From Pseudopyrenochaeta lycopersici (lineage: Eukaryota > Ascomycota > Dothideomycetes > Pleosporales > Pseudopyrenochaetaceae): DNA of 64,000 nt. The notes below the pieces were generated by a model. That model made no database searches. It was not told where the DNA came from and worked only from the letters and a program-made list of their open reading frames with translations. Made by a program: the position numbers and the translations under genes. Location: the NCBI GenBank assembly GCA_003313425.1, contig NHZP01000080.1:62001-126000 (forward strand), read 5' to 3'. Below, one piece after another: positions 32,606-41,849 of this stretch. Positions within the stretch are counted from its first letter, which is position 1. The number at the start of each line of letters is the position of its first letter.

Positions 32606-33329
32606 GGACGGGGCATTTTTTGACCTTTTCTGGTATTCCTAGCGTGAATTGACAGGTCGCATCGGTGCAATCAAGCCAACGGCCAAGGTGTTCTGCGTAG
32701 TAGTGCACGAGCAAAGCCTCATCGTTGTTAAGGGCAAATGGCGCGTGCGAATAAGGTCGCGTACCTTCTGGTAAGTTGTTGGACCGCACCAAACTCGCAA
32801 CGGGAATGCAACCTGTAAAGCCTCTGGAGTTGATGCCCGGGACCGGAAACGGCGAGCCAGGAGAATGTTGTATACTTGGCGATGTTGAGGAGACGCTGGC
32901 GGTGGGATGTCCGTTGCGACGGCCGTCGGTCTGGCTGTTTCTCCGCGGCTCTGAATCACTCGGTGCATTGTCCCGACTCGTACTTTGTTCACTCCCGTCA
33001 ACCCGATCAACCCCCATCGCTTGGCAGTCGTCTTCCTCACCGTCTGCAACAGACGTACTCGACGATGTCGCAGCTGGCTGATAGTCTTTGAACTTTGTGT
33101 GCAGTACTTCCCACTGACACGGTCGATTCTTCTTAGTGCAAGCTTTGCAGACCGGACGGGTTTCGTCGCCTGCCCTCTGTTAGCAGATTCATAAAGCAGG
33201 TTTTATCGTCATCTTACACTTGACGCGACGGGCTCGACAAGTCAGGCTGTATATGACCCCGGTCAGCCTTTTTGTGAATGTCTATGTGGACTACACTCAC
33301 CAGCCGCTTCTGGAGCGATAATTTCCCAT
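32606..33329 (-). pseudogene. Zn(II)2Cys6 transcription factor, 3'-truncated
   Basis: Exons 33329-33301, 33246-33218 and 33169 onward join cleanly: MGNYRSRSGC, then LTCRARRVKC and DETRPVCKACTKKNRPCQWE, a perfect binuclear zinc cluster whose first Cys spans the first intron. A Ser/Asp-rich linker and the start of the fungal-specific domain follow (YSHAPFALNNDEALLVHYYA, HLGRWLDCTD, IPEKVKKCPVL). At about 32606 the coding sequence runs into the antisense HET-NACHT relic, and the frame stops at 32490. The DNA-binding half is intact; most of the regulatory domain is lost. A short DNA-binding protein could still be made. Confidence 0.75.
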
Positions 33330-34167
33330 TTCTGGAATGTCTAAACTGTTCCCCGATTCAAATTTCCTTGCTATTCAGGCTTCTCCGCCGTGATCGTATG
33401 ATTCGAACCGAGATATTCATGTAGCAGCTTTGGGAGGTTATGAAAGTTCGGTGATACCCAACCGATTACAGCATAATTAGCTCTTGCGTCAATCTTACTA
33501 CTTAACGGGGTCTTTTGGCGAGTAGTCCGTATCGAGAGCTAGTATTCCCGAGAACCTGTTCGATTTTTTAGAATGTAAAGGGCAGGGCCTGGATTCAACT
33601 ACCTGTCAAACCGATGGCTCGGCTCTCCGTAACCCTCATCATTCGCCAGATCATCAATGCAAGGGCTCCAAGTGCATATCGAGGCTCCAGCTCAGCCCCA
33701 TATTACATGTTCCCGTCGAGGACACGGACAGGTTGAATCTGCGAGAAGGCATGCGTCCCGGCGAAGTTGAAGCCGACACTAAGTGGTCTTGCGATCATGA
33801 CTCACTATGATATCCACAAACACGAAAAGTCCAGACCGACAGGTGCGCGGCTTCGTCCCGAGTGAAAGATAATTACTAGTCTCGTCTGATCTTGACGTCC
33901 TGCAATTCCCCGCTCGATGTTCGCTTTCCCTTGTTGGGTAAGTTGCTTCGGCTCGAGCTACCGAACAGATTATGATTCGTTTGGCGGGTGCTTCCGTGGC
34001 TAGGGAAAAGCTCGATGACGCAAGAACACCAAGCCCAAAACCAGCATGTTCGAGCTCGCTTCAGTGCCCCACCAAGACACGAACTGCTGTACCTGAGCTA
34101 TTAACGCCTCGTTCTAATCCCTCTTCATTTCATCTGTGCCCACCAAAAACGCTCCGTCTCCGTCTCC

Positions 34168-34251
<84 letters not shown>

Positions 34252-35695
34252 AAGTGCTTTAGCCCATGCAATAGCGAGCTCATTCGACGTCTAGCCGTTA
34301 GGGCTAACCTCATGGACCCAATCGCGAGGTACATCATGGAACCAGGAGGGGATAAGCACATTGCCAGCGAAGATGACGAATGGTGGGATCGGCCATCCAG
34401 CTGTGTTAACTCTCCGGAAAGGCGCTATTGATAGTTGAAACCTCAATAGAAAAATACCAAATCAAGAGGGATAACGCCCCGAAGCCAAAATGTAGAATAG
34501 AGGGAAATATAAGTATCGTGAAGGAGGCAACAGCGATGGCAGGAATGATGATGAGGAATGACCGAGAATAGATTTTCATTGTTTTAGTGCAACCTAAGCT
34601 GTCATTCATACCTGGTTGGTGTTGACAGGTCTAGAAAGTACGGTGATATCTGATCGGAGAGATCGAAATTTTAGACTTTCGGTGAGACCGAGAATATCGG
34701 ATTGACCGTCGGCCAGACCGAAGAGCTGAAGTTGAGGCCGTAGATATAAAGGAGCAGGTTGTGCTCTGAAGAAAGTGCGGGAGATTAGCCACAAAAATAG
34801 AGATAATTCAAAGTCTATTGAGAATTGCATCACATGTGCCACGTGTTTGAGTACTCAAACCAACAGTTGGAAAACACCACAAACAGCGAGAACTCAATTT
34901 CTGAAAACTCATCACAACAGCATCAAAGCACATCTGCTAGTGGCCGCAGTGGCCTCTGCAGCCCGCGTCCTTCCGCGTCGAGTTGGTAACTGCGGGGCCA
35001 CCGTTGCGGTTACGATAGGAACGGACGACCAAACTCTACGAGCACGCTACAAATTATGACACTTCCATCGAAGGCAGCGGCAGCCATCTAGTCGAGGTAC
35101 AGTAACACGAGATGCGACGATGGAGCCCCTCAGACAGCCTTGCCCACGGTCGCTCCCCCCATCCCTGTGGAGAAGGACTGGTCACCCTTCGACACAACCC
35201 GACAAGGTCTGAGGAGATTCGCGGCGGGGCTCTCATGCTCAGTGCACTCGACGGCCCGCACAAGCGGAGCATTGCTCTCGTAGAGCCGTATCATGCTCAA
35301 ATGTTGCTGCCGCTGCGTCCGACGGCAGGTCATACCACACATCATGGCCGCATAGGAACCTAGTGGGAGGCGACAAAAGCATACAGATAGAGACAAAGCT
35401 GAGCACTACGGGAGACTCTAGGTAGAGCGGATGCGACACACAAGGGGAATGCGCCGATGAGCCTTAAAGCATTGTATTCAAGTAGCACAAAGATCGTCGT
35501 CAAGATGCGCCAATAGGCAAATGTAGATAGTGGTCGAAGGGATAACGGCAGGCATCTGGACAGCTGGCTCTTGTTTACGGGAGAGAAGTAGGGGCGGCGC
35601 GGACGCACGGATGAAGCGGCTGAAACCGAGTACGAAATAACCAAACCAAGCAACCAAGCAAACAGCACCCCAATGCCTTTGTGCAGACTAACGAT
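33330..35695. other. Non-coding spacer, about 2.4 kb
   Basis: No supported gene. Apart from the microsatellite at 34168-34249 I see no element ends. The minus-strand frames at 35130-35668 have no recognisable domain. Confidence 0.35.
34168..34249. repeat. Compound microsatellite (TA)n(TG)n
   Basis: About 23 TA units followed by about 17 TG units, without interruption. Preceded by CGTCTC units. Confidence 0.95.
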
Positions 35696-37099
35696 CTAAC
35701 TTTGACGCTCTATAGACTTAGAAATCTTGTCCCATCCTACACCACGCGCAGTCTTGCCATGTACAGCGTGTCTCGTCGCCTGGAGCGGTCTTGACGGAAG
35801 AAGTTCAGACAGTTGTGATGCCTGCCTGAGCACCACGTCAAGCGCCAAGTGCGCGAAATAAATGGCTTCTTTCGCGTCGCACTGTGTTCTAAAATTGTCT
35901 CGCGGCATTATGAACACGCTTTCAAGTTGCGTTTGAAGGGACTCGACGATAATTGAGTTTTTTGCACCAGGGCCGCAGATGAAGAGCTCCTCAACTCTCT
36001 GATCTGCTGGGAAGTACTTTATCAGCCTGCGATATTGTAAAATAATGTTCTCTGTTGTGATGCGTATAATCGTGGCCACGGTGTCGGCTGGCGACATACC
36101 GAGGTAGAGGCAATCATCGATAAGCCTCTGTGCTTCGTGGTCGCCAAACATCTCAATTGCCATTTTCGCATCAGGCGTCGTGCGCAAACAATCCCAGCCC
36201 TCAAAAAAGCGTTTCACCACGTCTTGATTGACGTTTCCTGAGGCTGCGAATTCAACACTGTGGTCTCCACTTTGTTCGTTGAAGGTACAGTAGCGCATGG
36301 CGTAATAGATCCATAAAGTCCCGGGACCACAATTGCGGGATACCGTTTGATGGACGACATTATCGCTAACTGCAGGGATGAAGCTGATTCTCGCAGTGTC
36401 ATCAATGTCAAGACAGGCGCGAAACTTAGTGGGATGTTGTAAAAAGACCATGTCCACGAATGCGATGGGAGACATGCTGGGCCTGGGAACTCCACATTCG
36501 GTGATTAGGAAGTCAGAAACAGTAGTGATGCCGGTCTCTGCTGCGATAAAGGTATTCAAATTGGAAGCACCACCCACTTTAGGATCGGCGAGATGTTGAA
36601 AAAGCGCGTGAGAGTGCGAACCGATAATATCGATCGTCGCCAGATCTACATCGTGGTCCAGGCAGAAGGCTTTGACTGCCCCACATAAGATGTGACCGAA
36701 CAGAGCATCTAGACGTGATACTAAAGAACGCTGATTCCGAGTTTCGCAGAGGATGCGATTTCGAGATAAGCTAGAGATAGGGACCTTATCGTACTATTGA
36801 CCTGTTAACGCAAACAATTTATAGAAGTCGTAGTACTTACCTGCACACTTTCAATTAGAAATGGGCCTGTAGGAGTTTCTTGGTGATAGCACGCTAGCGC
36901 ACAATCAACCATGTCAAGCCGAATGCTACCGCGAAGACCTCAGACCTTCAAGTCGAGGCTGTCCTTTAAGCTCCTGTCAATGCTCTTTGACTTCTTCGCA
37001 GCATCTTCTCTAATGTTTGTGAATGATCCAATCCGGACCATGACGGCGAGGTTCTTTGCCTGTGCTCTGCGTGCGCTTTCGATTGCACCAGGTACGAAA
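35696..37099 (-). pseudogene. Anhydro-N-acetylmuramic-acid kinase (AnmK-like) pseudogene
   Basis: The 3' exon (from about 36770 to 35696) is open and matches AnmK: LATIDIIGSHSHALFQHLAD, VGGASNLNTFIAAETGITTV, SDF, NCGPGTLWIYYAM and VEELFICGPGAKNSIIVES. The 5' exon reads LDLKV, TGA, GLRGSIRLDMVDCALACYHQ, ETPTGPFLIESVQ, so it has an in-frame stop, and the ATP-binding signature (family SGTSxDGxDxAL) is degraded to RGSIRLDMVDCAL. The enzyme family phosphorylates and opens 1,6-anhydro-MurNAc during murein recycling. A fungal copy would act on imported bacterial wall fragments. With both lesions it is very likely inactive. Confidence 0.72.
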
Positions 37100-37444
37100 T
37101 AGTTGATTGGTGTTGTACAAAGTAAAGTTTGTCCCTAGGGGACGGTGAGCAGGACACATCATGTAAGTTGCGGGTCTCCCTGTGTCGTAATGATGATTTC
37201 CTTACCCCTGCAATGTTATTGGACGGAATAGCGATCCGTTGTGACCGATTCTTTGCGGAACTTGCCCAACCAGGACCTGGATACTACAGACTTGTCGCCG
37301 ACAGTCCGGCTGGTTTCGCCGACATTTCGTCCTTATCAGGCAATCTTGCGTAAGGGCTAACTACAAAGCAGTCTTTAAAGCGTTAGGACTTGTTCCTATA
37401 GACCCTAATTGGGTGATTGATCGCCTTAATGTACGTATCCGTAC
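37100..37444. other. Spacer
   Basis: No gene or repeat recognised. Confidence 0.35.
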
Positions 37445-37649
37445 TGTCACGAACACACCAGACCTAGCGGGGGACGACCCAGCGGAGGGCCCTCGGACCC
37501 ATACCGGATAGAGCCCGGAAAGGCTCGGGACTACACTGGAGACGGGCTAGTATATAAACGAGAGCTACCCCCTCGGAGCAGAGGTTAAGGATTAGTCTTA
37601 ATACTATCCCCTATCACTTAACCTCGACCTCTACCAACAGTCCCTAACA
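37445..37649. repeat. Candidate LTR (205 bp) of a Ty3/gypsy-type element
   Basis: The sequence begins TGTCACGAACACACCAGACC and ends AGTCCCTAACA, has a TATATAAA box at about 37550 and a GC-rich 5' half. This is the composition of fungal gypsy LTRs. The flanks (CGTAC and ATTAC) do not form a perfect 5-bp duplication. It may be the 5' LTR of an element whose AT-rich, mutated interior follows to about 38000. Confidence 0.4.
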
Positions 37650-38006
37650 ATTACCCCGCCTTAAAGCCTACTACTAGAGACGCTGTAGCAATTAAAGACT
37701 CTAAGCAATTTGTTCAAATTTAGCTCTTAATTAAAGCTAGTATTAAGTAAATTTACTTAATTACTTAGTATAGCTTAAGAGGCGTATAAGCAGCTTCTTA
37801 GAGGTAGTAATAGTCTGTTAGTTTAGTTTAACTTTTAAGCTTCCCGTATTAAGGAGCTTAAGAGCAATTAGTAGTGCAAACTATATAGAAATCGCGTAAA
37901 AAGAAGTAGATCTAGAAGGGAGGTACATTAGAGTATAGGGCTGGAGCAGAGTTAAGTATTACTAGATCGTTAAGTAATAATCTAGTAAAAAAGGCGCGTA
38001 TATAGG
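37650..38006. other. AT-rich, RIP-like sequence
   Basis: Strongly AT-rich with many TTAA/CTTAA words and no open frame. Likely mutated repeat interior. Confidence 0.4.
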
Positions 38007-38165
38007 TGTCAGATTCAAGGACTATTTGGCTTGATCTTTGATAAATTTTGATAATGAACGTGATTGCTTTATTGTGTGCTCTCTGTTTTCTGCTTTTGTG
38101 TGCCCCTCTGCCAAGTGGAGATCCACACGTGACATCTAACACCCTATCGGGCCTTACATCTGACA
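38007..38165. mobile_element. Solo LTR (159 bp) with 5-bp target duplication
   Basis: Termini are TGTCAGAT and ATCTGACA, a perfect 8-bp inverted pair with the canonical TG..CA. Flanks are ATAGG at 38002-38006 and ATAGG at 38166-38170. A 5-bp duplication with no internal sequence means an LTR element inserted here and then left by LTR-LTR recombination. The short length suggests a Ty1/copia-type LTR. Confidence 0.82.
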
Positions 38166-38584
38166 ATAGGACGATCGAGTAGGGCCTTGACGGGCTGCTT
38201 GGCGCTGTAGGAACTGTAGAGAGACTGGCTATAACAAAACAACGTGTAGAAAACGTCTAGACAATTCAGAAGAGCCAGAGGCAAGCACTTATTGCACAGT
38301 TAGTCTTGTTGACAGTGATAGTTCTAATAATGAATGAGCTGAGTTGGTAGCGCCAAGCATTTTCGGTGGGTTCGGTGGTGCTTGACGTTATAGCTTTAAA
38401 GTCGCAGAAAGTTGGGGAAGTGGCCGACTCGCTTATAAAACACGTTATGCGTATTTGCATGGACATGGGTATTCAATTATGCCGACTGCAGGCGCGTGCA
38501 TGCGATATTAGCCGAGATCACGTGGAACTCTTCCGAATATCAAGGGTAGACGATCAAGCCAAACCCAATGTGACTCACACCATA

Positions 38585-40422
38585 ACGTACTTTACAAGCG
38601 AACCGTTAACACAATCGAACCGTAGGATCTTTCTTGGCACTGCAAAACCACTACTATTAATAACACTACTACCTAATTTTATAAAATAATTATATTGCGC
38701 AAGGTTTCTTAACATGCAAGACAAGTCCTTACTTTATGCCCAGTTAACATACACTTCCTGCAGCAGCGCGGAGCTTAATTTGAAGGCTTAAGTGTCGCAT
38801 CACTATCCTTACTTTGTGCAGCTTCTAGAAGTGCTACAGCGTCCTGTAATTACTTAACTGCCTCCTTAAGTGTAAGACTCTCTCTTTAAGTAATATACCT
38901 AACTTTAATGTTGCGCTTTTTAACTACTTTAGTATTCTAAGCCTGTGCACGCTTAAGTTCCTCTGCTATAATCGCCGTCGCTTGTAACGCTAACTTAGCA
39001 CTCTTTACTATCTTTCTTATTGCTACTATCGTAGGCGACGTAGATTGTCGTTGAAGCTTATGTTATCAGCGTCTTACAGCTCTCTACTACTTCTTAATCT
39101 GTTACACCGTTTTAGGTGTGTTAGTTACTAAATTTATTAAGGAAGATGAAGGCTCAGATAGTAGTAGGATGTTAATCGTGATCGCACCCAATCTATCCAG
39201 TACCTCGTTAGAATTAAATAGGAAAATACCAGTAGCCTGAAATGCGCTTTTAATATTACTGTTACTCAGCGCTTTAGGACGAGCAGCAGCGTAGATCTGA
39301 AGGAAATTATCTATATTAACATAGTTCTGGCCGTCACGAGCCAACATCTCCACCCCTTAACAATAGCGCTGCTTAACTAAACTAAAGCAGGCAATATCTA
39401 ATAGTTACAGAATATGCGAAGAATGTAAAGGCAGCTATAGCGGGATAACATTATTATTCCTTGCGTACGTTTCAAATAGCTCTAAACAGTGGCTGCTGTG
39501 TCCATCCATAATAAGGAGTCGTTAGTGCCTTTAGTGTGTTACTTTATATAAGGATTAAACACTTCTATAAGCTATAGATAGCCTAGTCTGTTATTGGACC
39601 ATCCAGTTTCGCTATGCGCGATTATCCAGTCATCTAGAATGCCTGCGTCCTTATTAAACTAGACGTTCTAGAACACCTTCCCTTTGGCGATAACTATGGC
39701 TAGTATGCGGCGTTTAGCGACGTTAATGCATTCAATAACAGTCATCTAGTCTCGATCGCCAGGCTGTATGTAGTATCAGGGGCCATCTGCTGCCGTCACA
39801 ACCTTAGCTGTACTAATGTCGCCTCTTAGGAAGCCAATCTCGTCCATGTTGTAGATGTCGTCATCTTGTATGCCATACTTATTAGCCACGTTCCTAAGGA
39901 GCCGAAAATGTTCGTTAATTGCCTTAGGATCCTCCTGTTTTACTCTTTAATAGTCGTATTTCCTGCTCTGTGTAATTTGTACTTTAGGAGTGCGTCGAAC
40001 GTAGTTAGTAACCCAATTTTTGCTAACTAGCCGCCCCGCAGTCAACGCAGCATATTTGCAGTGTCTTCAAGCATCTACTTACGAGGGGGATATCCGCGGG
40101 CAGCAAGGTCCAATATCCACCCAGTCAGTGTCTGTTCTTCATCGTCGTTAAGGTTTCTGCTGTTTGCGATAGTTTCAGCGCGCGGCGTGCGACCGTAGAG
40201 GCGCTGTCAGAGTGTGTCGTAGTTTACGCGATATATGGACGACGCCTTATAGGTGCTTGAGATTTAATTATTTCTTAACGCGTTAATAGCACATAAAATT
40301 CGTCCTTCTCGTTCCAAAGCTATAGTCTTCGAATTTTGAGGCATAGTGCTGGTTAAGATTGCGAAATGTAGACTGTTGGTGGGGTGCCAAGAAAGATCCT
40401 ACGGTTCGCTTGTGAAGTACGT
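38585..40422 (-). mobile_element. Fot1/pogo-type DNA transposon, full length (1838 bp), RIP-scarred
   Basis: The ends are inverted repeats: ACGTACTTTACAAGCGAACC at 38585 and, read from the right end at 40422, ACGTACTTCACAAGCGAACC. Both continue into GTAGGATCTTTCTTGGCAC; the left copy has an extra 17-bp internal duplication. Both ends are flanked by TA (38583-38584 and 40423-40424), the target of Tc1/mariner/pogo elements. Length and layout match Fot1. Confidence 0.88.
39102..40344 (-). pseudogene. Fot1/pogo transposase pseudogene
   Basis: From ATG at 40342-40344 the translation is MPQNSKTIALEREGRILCAI, then SSTYKASSIYRVNYDTL, the second helix-turn-helix LTGWILDLAARGYPPRK, KYGIQDDDIYNMDEIGFLRG (first catalytic Asp), QPGDRD-stop-MTVIECINVA, HSETGWSNNRLGYL and a C-terminus MLARDGQNYVNIDNFLQIYA. 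Stops lie at many sites, several where Trp or Gln is expected, plus at least one frame change near 40040. The pattern of Trp-to-TAG and Gln-to-TAA fits RIP. Confidence 0.85.
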
Positions 40423-40516
40423 TATACTACTCAACATCTCTAAAACCAACCAGTTAAATACGCCAAAAATCCACATATGTATCAACTCATTGCCGAAACA
40501 TACGCACTCTCTCAAA

Positions 40517-41257
40517 ATGCCGCTCACCCTCCACCCCATGACTCCCTCAGACGGCCTGTCCTTTACTCGCATCCGCGCTGCAGCATGGGCGGGCCCGACC
40601 TACGATATGTTGCACACAGGACCGCTCTCCGAATCCTCTATCCGCGGGCTCGCAGAAAATAATAGTAGGGAGGTTGGAACGCCGAACATGTGGCACTGGA
40701 AGATTGTAGACACAGACATTCCGCCGAGCGAGGACGATCCGAAGGACGGCGGGGGAAGAACGATTGCGGTTGCGGTGTGGAGTTTGTGTAATGCAGACGA
40801 GAAAGAGAGTAATGATGATGTTGCAAAGGATGTTCATTCCCACGCAGGTAATGAAAAACATCCTAAAAACTCGCAAGAGAAAGAGCCAGAGCCAGAGAAA
40901 AGAGAAGCCCAACTCTTCGTTCCACCCGAACTCCGCCAAGACGTCCGCACCGCACTCATCGCCCCCTTCCAACCCACCCGTCTCTCCGTAATGGGCACGT
41001 CTACCCCCTACCTCATGCTCAACATGCTGGCCACGCATCCATCGCACCAGACGCGCGGCGCGGGGACACTATTGCTGGATTGGGGCTTGCGGAAAGCGGA
41101 TCGGGAGGGTTTGAGGATCTATGTTGATTCGAAGAAGATGGCGAGAACGGTGTACGAGAGGAGGGGGTTTAGGCTTGTGAGGGAGATGGTGTTTGATAGG
41201 GGGGCTTGGGGTGGGGAGGGTGTGGATTGGCATGGGTGTATGGTTAGGGAGCGGTGA
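40517..41257 (+). CDS. GNAT-family N-acetyltransferase (246 aa)
   Basis: The start is ATG 40517 (context TCAAAATGCC); the frame is open further upstream but that part is transposon flank. Residues 1-30 (LTLHPMTPSDGLSFTRIRAA) are the first beta-alpha unit of GNAT enzymes. A charged Glu/Lys-rich insert occupies about residues 90-135. Motif A, LNMLATHPSHQTRGAGTLLL, carries the acetyl-CoA pyrophosphate loop (Q-x-R-G-A-G), and YERRGFRLV is motif B. Acceptor unknown. The start codon lies only 94 bp from the end of the Fot1 element, so the element may supply or disturb the promoter. Intact and GC-richer than its surroundings. Confidence 0.85.
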   Translation: MPLTLHPMTPSDGLSFTRIRAAAWAGPTYDMLHTGPLSESSIRGLAENNSREVGTPNMWHWKIVDTDIPPSEDDPKDGGGRTIAVAVWSLCNADEKESNDDVAKDVHSHAGNEKHPKNSQEKEPEPEKREAQLFVPPELRQDVRTALIAPFQPTRLSVMGTSTPYLMLNMLATHPSHQTRGAGTLLLDWGLRKADREGLRIYVDSKKMARTVYERRGFRLVREMVFDRGAWGGEGVDWHGCMVRER

Positions 41258-41630
41258 TGGTGGCAGAGCTAGAGCCAGAGCTTGAGCAATAGTGAGTGAA
41301 GAGGAAGAGAGCCGAGTGCTCGAAAGAATGCAACTAGATCTACAAGACGGATAAGAGCATGTTGAAAAGGCTATGTTTATTCCGTTTGAAAGCTGAAAAA
41401 GACGAAATGTGATAAGATCACTAGCATTAGAGAAGTACCCGGATTCATATAATATAGGAGCACTAACTTTAGCATTTGTCATAAGATCCTCGGGTTTAAT
41501 TGCCCAGATATGTTTCCCCAGTGCAATTTTGGCCTCTTAATAGTGTATTAGGTACTAAGTAATTTCAAAGCGGCAAGGAGGACGTACGCGCAACCGAAAT
41601 GCTAGTGTTTGCGATTGCAAATATCTGACA
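41258..41630. other. Spacer
   Basis: 3' flank of the GNAT gene, no feature seen. Confidence 0.35.
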
Positions 41631-41849
41631 TTAGAGGATTAATGCTAGGTGCAAACGTAGCGCTACAAGGATAACGAGACATACCATCGCAATTCCAATG
41701 CAGTAATCTTCTGCGCCAGTGCTGCGAAGTAGACAAACACGAGTATATAAACGAAGAACAAAAGTGATGAATGTGATCACTATGGTTATCACCAGGGCGA
41801 TAGTTAACCGGGTGCTTTGGCTTTCATGTGCTTGATGGTTGGTATCCAT
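41631..41849 (-). pseudogene. Rhodopsin-domain protein, N-terminal fragment
   Basis: The minus frame starts MDTNHQAHESQSTRLTIALV and gives one membrane helix then FVLRLYTRVCLLRSTGAEDY, the TM1-loop landmark of the fungal rhodopsin-domain family. A GTATGT donor follows (IGIAM/GTATGT), but no matching second exon is found downstream. It is the first exon of a receptor whose remainder is gone. Confidence 0.65.

Noticed and set aside
35054..35668. Several minus-strand frames of 70-100 codons
   Set aside because: No domain or splice logic; neighbouring frames overlap on the other strand with similar length.
37445..37649. Target-site duplication for the gypsy-like LTR
   Set aside because: CGTAC and ATTAC share only the last two bases, so no duplication is claimed.
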